From Botryosphaeria dothidea (Eukaryota; Ascomycota; Dothideomycetes; Botryosphaeriales; Botryosphaeriaceae), in the NCBI GenBank assembly GCA_011503125.2, contig WWBZ02000016.1, positions 186,001-250,000 on the forward strand: DNA of 64,000 nucleotides, in the 5' to 3' direction. Below are positions 22,210-33,040 of the stretch, piece by piece (positions within the stretch are counted from its first letter, which is position 1; each line of letters begins with the position of its first letter). Under the pieces are notes generated by a model, which saw nothing but the letters and a program-made list of their open reading frames with translations, had not been told where the DNA came from and made no database searches. A program made the translations under genes and the position numbers.

Positions 22210-23764
22210 ATGGAGGGCCCGCTCCGTCAGATCGTCATCGCCATCGCCGCCCTCTCATTCCTTGTCTTTACCGTCTTCTTTGGCCGTCTCCCCGTCTTCC
22301 GGTGCGTGCTGCAACTCCCCGCCATGCCGTGCAGCTGTCTCTAACCACGCCCGCCTGCAGCAAAACCCCGATAGGCTTCCTGCACCGCCTGATCTGGCTT
22401 CACTTCCCCGCCCTGCTGCGCCGTCTGGACGGCCTCGTCACCGGCGGTCGGATCTACAACTACACTACCCGCACCTGGCACTACCTACTCTACGAGAAGC
22501 ATCCCCTGGTCGTCGTGCGTAACCACCCGCCATCCCCACCCGCCTGCGCTGACAACCCCAGATCTTCTTCCTTGGCCTCCTCACCGGCGCCTCCGGCCTC
22601 TTCCTCTTCCAGACCTACACCTGGTTCCCCATCTACCACAAGCTGCTCATCCCGCTCGTGCTGCCGTGGCCCTACGTCTTCACCTACCTCTCCGCGCGCA
22701 CCCGCCCGAACACCGTCGTCAATGCCGCGAACCACAGCGCCCAGGTCCAGGCGTATCCGTACGACCACATCCTCTACCACCCGAACACAAACTGCCGCAC
22801 CTGTCGCCTGCCCAAGCCGGCCCGCAGCAAGCACTGCCCGATATGCAAGACCTGCGTCGCTCGCATGGACCACCACTGCATCTGGGTGAACAACTGCGTC
22901 GGCCGTGAGAACTACCGCTGGTTCCTGGCCCTGCTGCTCAGCACCGGCATCGTCCTGCTCTACGGCGCATACCTGGCGCTCCTCGTGTTCCTGTACCCGC
23001 AGGTCTACGACCGCTTCACGCACTACGACCACGCCTTCCCCGCCGGCCTGCTCAGCGGCTGGGCGCCCTGGAAACTGCGCCTCAAAGGCTTCCGCGAGGA
23101 CCTGAACACAGTCATGGTCGAGAGCATCCACGTGGGCGGGCTGAGCGTGACGGGCGTCGGGCTTCTCGCCGGACTGACCTGGCCGCTGCCGCTGGGCCTG
23201 CTCGCGTACCACGCCTACCTGATCTGGGCGGGCATGACGACCAACGAGGCGTCCAAGTGGGCGGACCTGCGCGACCAGATGCGCGACGGCCACATCTTCG
23301 CCGGAAAGTTCTTCGGCGCCGACGAGCGCGGCGGCACCGGCACCGCCCCGAGCAGCCAGCGCGGCCGCTCTAGTACGCGCGGCGGCCGCTACGCCCACTC
23401 GCGCGCCCGCGCCACCTCCAACAGTTTCGCCGAGTTCGGCTTCACCTCCGGCGACGTCGGCCGCCGCATCGCGCGCGAGCACGCCCAGGAGAAGGGCGGC
23501 AGCGGCACGGGCGGCTCGGACAGCGGGTACAGCTCCGACGGCGAAAGCTGCTTCCCGGCCAGCCCGACGGCCACGCGTTGGCCCAACAGCCCGGTTCAAG
23601 TGCTCGTGCGGACCTGCGACGGCGAACCGCCCCGCGAGGTGCCGCCGCAGTTGACGGGGCTCGTGGACGAGGAGAGCTGGAAGCGCGTGTGGCGCCTCGC
23701 CGATATCGAGAACATCTACGACCTCGGCTTCTGGGATAACCTGAAGGATATTCTAAGAGGGTAA
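22210..23764 (+). CDS. swf1: DHHC palmitoyltransferase, Swf1 type
   Basis: Three exons (22210-22301, 22361-22514, 22562-23764) give 482 aa. A membrane segment opens the protein, followed by others before and after the catalytic loop. The Cys-rich DHHC domain is complete: [19 protein letters not shown], then [17 protein letters not shown], with the DHHC at residues 185-188. The preceding block [11 protein letters not shown] and the long hydrophobic insertion are typical of Swf1, the ER enzyme that palmitoylates SNAREs near their transmembrane segment. The C-terminal 130 residues are Ser/Gly/Arg-rich and not conserved. All junctions are GT-AG and keep the frame. The alternative is another zDHHC paralogue, which the N-terminal context makes less likely. 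Confidence 0.9.
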
Positions 23765-25126
23765 TCGCCTAATGAACGCAACAAACCACTCGAGCAAGCA
23801 CAAGAAGAGCTTGCTCGTTATACATACCGGAAGGAGAAGAATAAACCAGGTCGTCATACATAAACATCTGTACAGCTTCTCAGACAGATGAGAAAAAGAG
23901 AACAAGGGTAGGTCTTTGTCCAGTCACACAATCACACATACATAAATCCAGGTCAGTCTATCGGGATCAGTCATTCCTTGAAAACCGTCTCCTTTTCAGC
24001 ATTGTATATATTCGCATCCGAGCGGCGCAACATGGGGATTTCAGGCGGCATATGCTTTTTCTCCGCATTGTTTCTTGGAATTATCCCTTGCTGTTCTATT
24101 TCACATTCTGCGTCTTTGCTCGTCTCTCCTTTTTAGCTGGCGCGGCGTTCTGGCGGGCTCTGGATCGCGTGTTTTGATATTCTCGTTCGTCATTGTCGTT
24201 TTTTTTTTTGGTATTATTTTGTAGGCATTTCTTTTGGGTTTCTGTTGCATGTTTGCGCTGTGGCCGTCGCCGTCTTTCCAATTGTCTCTCTGTACTATTT
24301 CCATATCATCGTCGGTTTGGGGAAGAAGGGATGTGGGCATGCAATCATTGGTTACGTGTCATCCTGAACCTTTATCAACCCGCTTTTTGTTGTAAGATGT
24401 AGATGAGCACATTGCTATCGCAACGCATTCAGCATGTATTTGTATGTAATGTACGTAGCTAGCTAGCGCCGCTCTGCTCTCATCGCCAGCGTCATCATCA
24501 TCATCATCATCATCATCGGCGGCGGGCGTCTCCCGCAAATGGAAATGCGTTTCGTATGTTACAAAAATTGCGTGTCCTACGAGCAGAAGTCATCATGGGC
24601 CGTGCTACATTCATTTGCGCACCCGGACCTCCAAATAGAGCATCGAGAATCGCATCCGGACCGCAAACGGCCTGGACATTCCAGCGTCTATATTTGCAAC
24701 AAACACGCTCTCGGCTCGCGGAAAGCTATGAACACCGCGCAGCCCAAACAACCCACACCCCCCTTGTCCCTACATTGGATCATTTTGCATCCTGCATGAG
24801 AGATCGACGGGGCGACGACAAGGAACTATTTAGGGTCCTGTAAGCGAGTCAATACATGTGGCGGTGCGGACGCGGGTCGCGGGTGCGGCGAAGCGAGGCG
24901 AGGAACAGGGGGCTGCTTCGAGGTGGACCCACAAGGATTGGAGCGGGGAGCGCTCAAGGTCATGTCATGTTTTGGGGGTTGGAATGTTGGCTGCGGTATT
25001 AGTGTTCAGGAATGATTACATCCCCGTTTGGATGTGTCCTTTGACTACCTCGACGATGAGAGGCCCTGCGCTGTTGCGAAAGTTTTGAGATGCAGCAGGA
25101 GAGGAAGTTATGAAGCAATATCAAGC
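23765..25126. other. intergenic region between convergent genes
   Basis: 1.36 kb without a supported gene. It holds T-rich tracts (10 T at 24200-24209) and an ATC/CAT trinucleotide microsatellite at about 24492-24517. The 3' untranslated ends of swf1 and the dynamin-like gene fall here. Confidence 0.5.
24492..24517 (+). repeat. TCA/CAT trinucleotide microsatellite
   Basis: About eight uninterrupted trinucleotide units in non-coding DNA between two convergent genes. Confidence 0.9.
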
Positions 25127-27497
25127 TCAAAAGCTGGCGGCGTCGAAAATCTTCTTGCCTTCCCTCAGGCTAGCGAGAACGGCATTCAGAGCCTTGCGTT
25201 CGGCACTGACATGATCAGGTTCCGCGGCCAAGGACCTTACTTCATCATCGCCCAAGCTGAGTAAAGCGACAGGCGAGATGGTTGATTCCCGCAGCGGTTC
25301 GATGAGGTGACGCTCAATAACTTGCTCCGTGATCGCCGCGATGAAAATTTTCAGCTTGTCTTTGTACAGCGCCATAAGACAGTCGAGAGTATCTTCAGCT
25401 GTAAACTTGTCCATGTCTGGCTCAATCAGTTCGTCTGTGAGAGCCTGCAAGATCGTCTCCGCGTCTACGACCTTGCCCTTTTTGGTGTTGGCGCCGCTCA
25501 CTCCACCCACTGCATAGGCATTGGTCTCAACAATGCGGCGGGCCCGGGTTAAGATCTTCTCATTCCGCATCTTCTGCACCGTGTCCGTGAAATAGTGGTT
25601 ATAGGTCATCGGCGCCCGGCTCTTGTCTCCAATAATGTCTTCAAGCTCCTGAACAGCGTTGTTTTGGTTCACAGCAAGACATGGCTGGACCTTGTGGCGC
25701 CAGACACGGTCGGCAACGTCTTGAGGCAAGATATGATTCAAGAGACCTCGCGAAAAGTCCTTAACACAGGGAACCACGATGTTGTTGATGAAGCAGAGCG
25801 TTATTGGGCCCCAGTTGGAGGTCTGCTCCCAATAAAGCTCTTTCATGAGGGTCGTGTTGAAGCAGCCAGGAAGCTCTTCACCACGGGACAGGGGCATTTT
25901 CTGAAGAACCCACTGAATGGCCTGTGTGCGAGAGAGAACATACTGGCTGTTCTTCGTGCACTGCCATGGAGAGATCTTGTTGTCGGGACCGGAGATCTTA
26001 CTATCACTGCCACTTCCGAGGCACTCTTGAACTTCAGCAGGAATGCCAGAAAAGGTGTACTTGCCACCGAACCGGTGCATCTGTTCCGAGAAAGCGGAGT
26101 TATGAAACCGAATAGCTGCCCTGAGCTTTGCCGCGCTGAATGCCATCGAACCAATCTTCTCCAGGAAGAACGGGTCGTTATTGTAGTTTCCGGTCAATGC
26201 CTCGGACAAGAGACGCTGGTATGCGGCACCAGCTTTGGTGAGAAAGCTGCGAATTTCCATCACGTCATTCCTCTGTTCCCCAAGACGGTCCAGACGGTTC
26301 AGGGTTTTGTTGAACTCCAGATTGAGCTCGCGGTCAAGGTTTGGAATCTCGCGCTTCAGGTGAGCGAAGAGCAGGCGAGTCAGGCGTTTGTAGAGGGCAG
26401 TACTACCTAACATGTGGTCGGGAAGAAACCGGTAAGCGGCTCTACTAGTGAAGAACTCTTTCTCAATAGCTTCGTGCTCGTCGGTGGTGAGGTGCAGTTC
26501 CAGTTGTGTACGGTTCCTCACAAGGTGCCAGCCAAGATCAAACTTGATATCCTTGTTTTGGAAGAGAGCGATCCAGCTTCTTTCTTCTTCAGAGCCATCA
26601 TCTAGGCAGTCGGGCTTAGTGATCACGCCGAGAGTCCTCGAGCCGCGAGGATCCACATTGCGAGCCTTCTGTAGAATGACCTGGTTGGCATAATCGCTCC
26701 TGGCGCTGACCACGGCCAAGATGATGGATCGCGGGTTCTTGATGTACTTCTCAACCAGATTGCCTACGAACTCAATATCTTGCCTGGATTGCGATGCAGT
26801 CTCCGCATGTATTAGTCCAGGTAGATCAACTAATGTGAGAGGAATCAAGGTCGGAGCGGAGACAGAAATGTTCAGTATCTCACTGAGGAAAGCCTTCATG
26901 GTCGGAGTGCGTCCATTTCCTTGGTGAGCGGCGTTGATGACTTCAGTGGCCTCTTGTATAAGACCAGGAAGTTCGGCAAGATCTGTAAAAGACTTCGGAA
27001 AGGTTGGGAACTTGGTTTGCGCGTCATCTGAGAGTATGGTAGCGGCCACTGTCTGTTTGGTATCGCGGCGTAGGATTATTTCAGTGGCAAAGCGCGTGCA
27101 AAGGCCTGCGTTGCGTGGAAAGGGTATCTTGGTGAAAGCCTCGAGAACAGAACTCTTGCTGGCGGATTGATCGCCGCAGACGACAATCTGCGGAAGTGAG
27201 AGCACGCCGTTCAAACCCGAGTGACGTAATTCGTTCACAACGTCGAGAAGCTTCTCCATGTCTTGAACCTCCGGAAGCTTCTGATCAGATGCCATTCTCG
27301 GCCGCTTTGCTTGTGATGTTGACGAGGTCTGGGAGGCCGGCGAAGGTGATGCGACTGTTCACATGGCAAGAGCTTAGAACTGGCTCGAATGAGGTGTCGG
27401 GTGAAGCAGCCTTACCAAAAGTGTGTCCCGATGAGGACGAGGGCGACGGAGACGGAGCTGCATCAACCCTTGCACGTCTCTTGCCTGCGCCGGCCAT
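25127..27497 (-). CDS. dynamin-like (Mx-type) GTPase with altered P-loop
   Basis: Two exons (27497-27416 and 27354-25127) encode 769 aa. A Ser/Pro-rich leader of about 47 residues precedes the G domain. G1 is CGDQSASKSSVLEA, G3 is LVDLPGLIHA and G4 is VITKPDCLDD, all at about residues 85-270. The middle (stalk) domain follows. The C-terminal GED is recognisable (KIFIAAITEQVIERHLIEPL). Oddity: the Walker-A glycine before Lys is Ser (codon AGC at 27158-27160), where nearly all dynamins have GKS. Fungal Mx-type dynamins are numerous and mostly uncharacterised; membrane remodelling is the family role. Whether this copy binds GTP is uncertain. The splice joins phase 1 to phase 1 cleanly. The ATG at 27295 could be used instead, giving a protein without the leader. 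Confidence 0.88.
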
Positions 27498-27890
27498 TAT
27501 GGTGCGTGTGACGAGGAGAAAGAAATGGTGGCGAGGTTGTCAGAAGTTGTTGAAGAAGAAGAGTTGTGAGGTTTTGGCTGGAGGGTCAAGTGTGCGGCGA
27601 CGAAAACCACACACGGGCCCCAGGTCGTTCAAAAGAGCAGTCGCAGCAGGCGGGCCGCCAGTCAGGCAGGCACGCAGCGCAACTAAAACCAGCGAAGACA
27701 GGACTCATGGACAAGAAGAGCTAGGATAGAAGAGGCATACCTGCTTCAGCTGTGTTGCGCTATAGTCTCCCGATATGAAGTCACTTTCCCGTGTAGCAAG
27801 TTTGGACGGCGCCATTTCCGAGAAACTTCTACAGCAATCTACATAAGGACAGATAAAGTCCGAAACCATACACTATCACCGTCATTGCTA
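27498..27890. other. intergenic region
   Basis: Promoter side of the dynamin-like gene and 3' end of the monooxygenase gene. Nothing else is recognised. Confidence 0.5.
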
Positions 27891-29750
27891 TCATTCCGCC
27901 TTCAGCAACAGTCTCTCAACGTCAATCATGTTCGGCGTGATGTAGTAAGACTTGTCGGCATCCTGATCAAGATCCTTCTCGCTGAAGCCATTGCCGAACC
28001 AGCCAAATTCGTCATTATCGACATATGTGTAATCGAAGTCTTCAAAGCGGGGAGTCTTGAGTGCTTCAATGCAATGGAGAGACGAGCCTGGGTATGCAGT
28101 TAGCCTTGGATACTTCAATGGAATGGGATCCACACTCACCTGGCCAAAGAGCCGCGACACGCCCTTGAGGTCCTGACTTGTACCAAGAACTGCAGCCCGC
28201 CCCGAACACCGTGTTCTTGAACCACTTTTCGCCGAACTGGACAAACTTCTCGACAGCGGCGGGCTTCGGCGTCATCGTCTCCACATTACCCACGGACAGT
28301 TTTTTGACGCACTGTGCCACATAACGCGCGCTGTGCTCGAGCTGGATGAGCAGGCTGCCCGCGCCCTGCGTCGAGTTGGGGCCGAGCATGACGAAGAAGT
28401 TCGGGAACTCGTCGACGGTGACGCCCAAGTACGACGACGGGAAGTCCGCCCACTTGTCGTGCAGGCTGCGGGCACCAGCCCCGAAGACGGGCAGACGGTG
28501 CCGGAAGTCCGTGTCGAAGCCGGTTGCGCATACGATAGCATCGACTTCGCGCAGCGTGTCATCCTCGGTCACGATGCCTTTTGGCACAACGCGCGTGATG
28601 GGGTCGAAGACGGGCTCGACGTTCGGCGCCGACAGGCTCTCGAGGAAGCCTGGACCGGGCGTGAGACGCTTGCACAGCGGTGGGAAGCTGGGGATGAGGC
28701 GATCGGCCAGCTCGGGGCGGGCGGCCAGGCGTTCGCGCATGACCTTCTCCAGGCGAGCCGTTGTGGCATGCTGGAGCGGCGTGTTGGAGAAGGCCAGCCG
28801 GAAGTCTGCCTGCGTCTCCTGCTCGATGGCCTTGCGGAAGTCAAGGTAGAGCTCCGGATCGTTCAACCACTGCTTCACCTCGTCGCGCGAGAAGGCGCAG
28901 TTCTCCGCATCGCCCGCCCGCGCTCGAAGCTGCCCGTCGCTGAACCGCGGCGAGACCCAGTTACGGCCGCGGATGTAGTGGTACAGCTGCGCGACGTCAG
29001 GCTGCATGGCCGGCACGATCTGGATGCCGGTTGAGCCCGCGCCGATGACTGCTACTCTCTTACCCTGTGAAAATCTTAGTATAGGCTCGAGTTGTGAAAG
29101 TGAACACACTTACCTTGTGATCAAAGCTCTCTGGCCAGGCCGCGCTGTGCACCAGCGAGCCCTTGAAGTCCTTCAGCCCCTCGATATCGGGCCAGCTCCA
29201 GCGGTTGAGCTCGCCCTCAGCCATGATCAGGACATCTGCAGCGATGAGCTCCGCCCTGCCCGAGAACTTGTTATGCACCTCTACCAGCCACTGCCGAACG
29301 CCGTCATGCCACCGAGCCTCGCGGACTTCGCGTCCGAGACGAAGGTACTGGTCGATGCCGTACTTGGCCGCGACAGCTTTCCAGTAACGCAGGATCTCCG
29401 CGCCAGTGGCGTAGTAGTGGGACCAGGCCGGATTTGACTCGAAGCTGAGCTGGTACGCATGAGCGGGCACGTCGCAGGCCACGCCAGGATAGCGGTTCTC
29501 AAACCACGTGCCGCCAATCTCCTCGTTCTTGTCGAGGATGATGAGCTCCAAGTTCGGAATCAACTTTGGAAGCTCGATGCCCTAGGTAGGGGTGGTCAGC
29601 ATGATATTGAATCTTGAGTATGTTGATGCCTCCTGGAGAGCTCACAATGAGAATGCCGGAGATACCGGCACCAACGCAAACGACCCTCAATGGTCGTGCA
29701 CTATTGATGGGTCTGTCGGCATTTTTGTCCTCTTTGAAGCTGACAGTCAT
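27891..29750 (-). CDS. FAD-dependent monooxygenase, Baeyer-Villiger type
   Basis: Four exons (29750-29646, 29581-29114, 29064-28140, 28087-27891) encode 564 aa. The first exon has the FAD Rossmann motif VVCVGAGISGIL. The family block EEIGGTWFENRYPGVACD follows. The signature F-x-G-x3-H-x3-W is complete as FKGSLVHSAAWPE, just before intron 2. The NADPH Rossmann motif VAVIGAGSTGIQI opens exon 3. The conserved ATGFDTDF and MLGPNSTQGAGSL lie further on. Such enzymes insert oxygen next to a ketone carbonyl, often in tailoring of polyketides or steroids or in catabolism; the substrate cannot be read from sequence. All motifs are intact. It stands alone, with no biosynthetic core enzyme nearby. Confidence 0.92.
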
Positions 29751-32700
29751 GTTGCTCGGCCAAGTTCCTCAGACTTGCTATTGTTTGGGTTTGTGGGTTT
29801 CTGAGGACTCGTCTGTGCTTCCTCACTTCATTCTTATATACCTCATGGGCCCATGGGGAAATCATCCGAAGTTATCACCCGTAGGGTTAGATTCCGGAGC
29901 TCCAGGCGCACTTCCAAGTGTTGGAAATGTGAAGAAAATCCCGAGTCAGTGACTTTTGGTGGTTGGCACACCGGCGTGGCGTGAGCATATGGCCAGAGCG
30001 AAGATCCTGTCATAAACGGGCAGTCAGTAGTCACTTACATGTTTCACCAACACCAGCAGTGGCTCGGCCGAAAAAAATAAAATGCCCTTTCGGACGGATG
30101 GCAGAGCGAACACTACCGAGGCTGTTTGGAGGAACTTTTCTGGCGTGATTGCTGTAGGTGGCATTTGGCAGCCGAGAGAGTTGGCCACTACAGTTGTGCA
30201 TTTGATAGGTGGATCTGACGCAAACAGTACCTGTTTCAACTCTTCCGGTGATGATTCCGTCATCTTCATACGATCGGTAGGAAGGAGGACTTTAGTGTAT
30301 TTGCACATGGACTTGAGAAGGCTCTAACCATTGCGGCCATAACTTCATCTATTGGTCCGGCATTAGATCCACGCCGTAGGGAACGCACCGGAGTGCCCTC
30401 CTCAGTGCATATGGTACCATTGCATGAGACATTCCGGAGTGGAGACTGGAAATTTTCATGCAAAGTCTTTCGGACGAGCGGCGGGTGCTGCAACAATACA
30501 ACATGGCCTCGGGACAGATAGACCCATCGGCTTTCCCACGTGTATAGACCTCTATCGTAGATCTATCAGCATGGGTTCATCCCAAGTACTGCTAGAGAGC
30601 TTGCTGGGGGTAAGATGGTTTCTGTTAGCAATAATAACGAGGCTGGGATCAACACCGTCCAGCAAGGCCGGTATTCCTTTGAAGATCATTTCGTCATGGA
30701 CGGTGCGATCCGGCAATTCCTCCCTTGCGAACGGCAAAGGCAACGGAGATGATCAGAGTGATCAGGGGATACAGCAGATCGGGGACTTGATCGGGCGGTA
30801 CTTTCATAACACGAAAACCTAAATTAATGACAATTAACACAATCCACATCTACTTCGGAGCCGGCGGAAGTGATGAAGGTTGGTGGGGCTCTGCAGATAG
30901 CATGATTGCTCGTATATCGATTGCCCCTTTAAGTAATTTCGAACCACAGAAAATCATCGACGCCCGTCGCATTAGAAGTCTCCATCAGAAAACTCACCGA
31001 CGCCCATCGGAAGGCTGACTCAGTGATCAGTTTCCCCATGGAGTGGCGGAGTAAAGTTACGAAAAGTATGGTCCGAGCTCTACTGAAAACCTTTGACTGA
31101 GAAAAAGCTTTGCAGCTTTGTGATGTGAGGCGGCCGGCTACTGAGGATTAAAGTCCAGAGGCTCAGACTTCACTGTCGAATTTGATGTGATAATATAGCG
31201 CTTTGATGTAGATAAGATATAGAAGCCTCCTCAAAAGCGGTCGCGAGGGAAAGTCGATCGAAACCAGTTAAGGGACGGTCCGAGCCGCCGATCAATACTA
31301 AAGGAACGCAATATCAGGGCCATTATGAGGTGCTTGCTGTTTGATGGGCTGAGTAGGAGCAATGCCGGTTGTCGCATCCATATTCGCGCCGTCGGCCCGG
31401 CCAATGAACTCGTATTCCACACTTTTGGGAGCTCCACGTGAAAAGATCCGCCGGCTTTTAGCTCAACTCCTCGTTGAATTGGCTCGGCGATACGCTGGAG
31501 GGCGAGAGAGAATACGTCGCCCCGTAAAATACTTGGAGGAGATGCGGAGGGAGAACATGAGACTTCCTGGGCGCTTAAGATGCACCAGTTGCCAACGAAA
31601 CCTGAAAATCATGCAACATGTGATGGAGGAAAGGCTGGACGTGATTGACTGCGGTATTTAAATGGAGCTTGAGGAGAGTAGCAGATTACGATTGTGTGAA
31701 CGAGGGGCAGATCTGAAAGCCGGACCGGCGCACATTGCAGTCAAATCCGAGCAAAACATACGCTAGTAACTCTTCTCACCGTAGCCCGTGGACTCAACTG
31801 CTGGCGAATGTGGGGTTGGCACATGGGGCTCAAACTCACATGATTACGACGTTGAATACATGGCGAAGGAATCAAAAGCGTCTGCCCGGAGCGATTTGAT
31901 ATAATACTTTGTGTCCTTTGACTTGGGGTGACGGTGTCACGGGGACACGCGGGGGCATAGCGGCGGGAAGGCACGGACCCAGGATCAACTGGGAGAAGGC
32001 CGTTTGCTGAATCGACCGGCAGCAGCAACTCCGCCATGGAGTAGCAGTCAGCATTTCTGCTTCCCGAGCGATTCGGAATCAATGCAACTGAAGGAGTGAG
32101 CTTCCTGACCTGATGGTAAACGCCGTGCGAAGGAACCTCTACGCGTGCCGGGAGGCCAGAATGAAGCCATCCGGCTTCGCGCGACAAAAGAACGAACGGA
32201 GAGGCTCGCGAGACGGATGAGGCGGCAGAAAGCATTTGCGAAAAGCGCGGTGAGCTGAAGCTGGATTTGTGGTGATGGAAATTCTGGCAGCGTCTAGAAA
32301 CATCGGCGGCATTCGGCAGAGATGAGGTGATGGGTCGAGCGAGATGCGGAGACACGCGATGCTCGAGTGCCTAAGGGCGGCGGCAGAGGCCACACACGCA
32401 GCAACTCGGTGGCCCGTGCCGGAAATTCTCCAGCACCGTCGCGCAGCACGAGCGCGCGCCCTGGGCAAATTGCGCAGATGCCAGGTGCGTGCAACGCCAA
32501 TTGGGCGCGGCCAGGCAGCAGATGCGGCGGGCGCAGCGCCATTGGCAGCGTTGCGCGGGCGTGGGCGGTCGCGGGGGCAGAATCTGGGGATCTTGTAAGC
32601 TGGCTAAGCGGCCAATGGCAGCCAAGAAGCCACCTTGTGAAGGGTCTCACACCTCGCCCCAACTCTTCACCGACCATCCGCACTCCATCAGCCTTACCTC

Positions 32701-33040
32701 AATCCCCCCTCGGAGCATGGCATAGCAGACCTAGCCGCACCTGCACCCCATTCTTGCGTCCGCTCCGTGCCTAACTTCCGCCCGCTCCTCGCCACCTTTC
32801 TCCCTCTCTCCCTCGACCCCTCCCGACTCGCCCGCCCTTCCTGGCCAAATCCTAAATTTGTACGCGCCACCTCCCCGGAGCCCTTCCAATCCACGCTAAC
32901 ACTTTTGCCTAGTGGGCAGACCCTCGATTCGATCGATTTAAATCCGCACCGCTGGCTGCTGAAGGAAACGTCGCCGCTCGCCCTTCTCCCCACCCCCGTC
33001 GTCACTGTCGTCGTACACCCGGCATCGGATCTGGTTCATT
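29751..33040. other. 3.3-kb intergenic region, possible coding relics
   Basis: No intact gene is supported. On the minus strand at about 30024-30822 several adjacent frames have gene-like composition (for example GIPALLDGVDPSLVIIANRN and EELKQVLFASDPPIKC) but are broken by stops. I could not recognise a family. The last 500 bp before 33041 are CT-rich and probably form the promoter and leader of the Scp160 gene. Confidence 0.45.

Noticed and set aside
30024..30822. Possible coding relic on the minus strand made of three short frames
   Set aside because: The pieces have protein-like composition, but I could not identify a family or a consistent order, so it is mentioned only as part of the intergenic entry.
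31741..32355. 205-codon minus frame upstream of scp160
   Set aside because: Low-complexity Ser/Arg/Pro composition, no recognisable domain, and it overlaps several other equally long frames.
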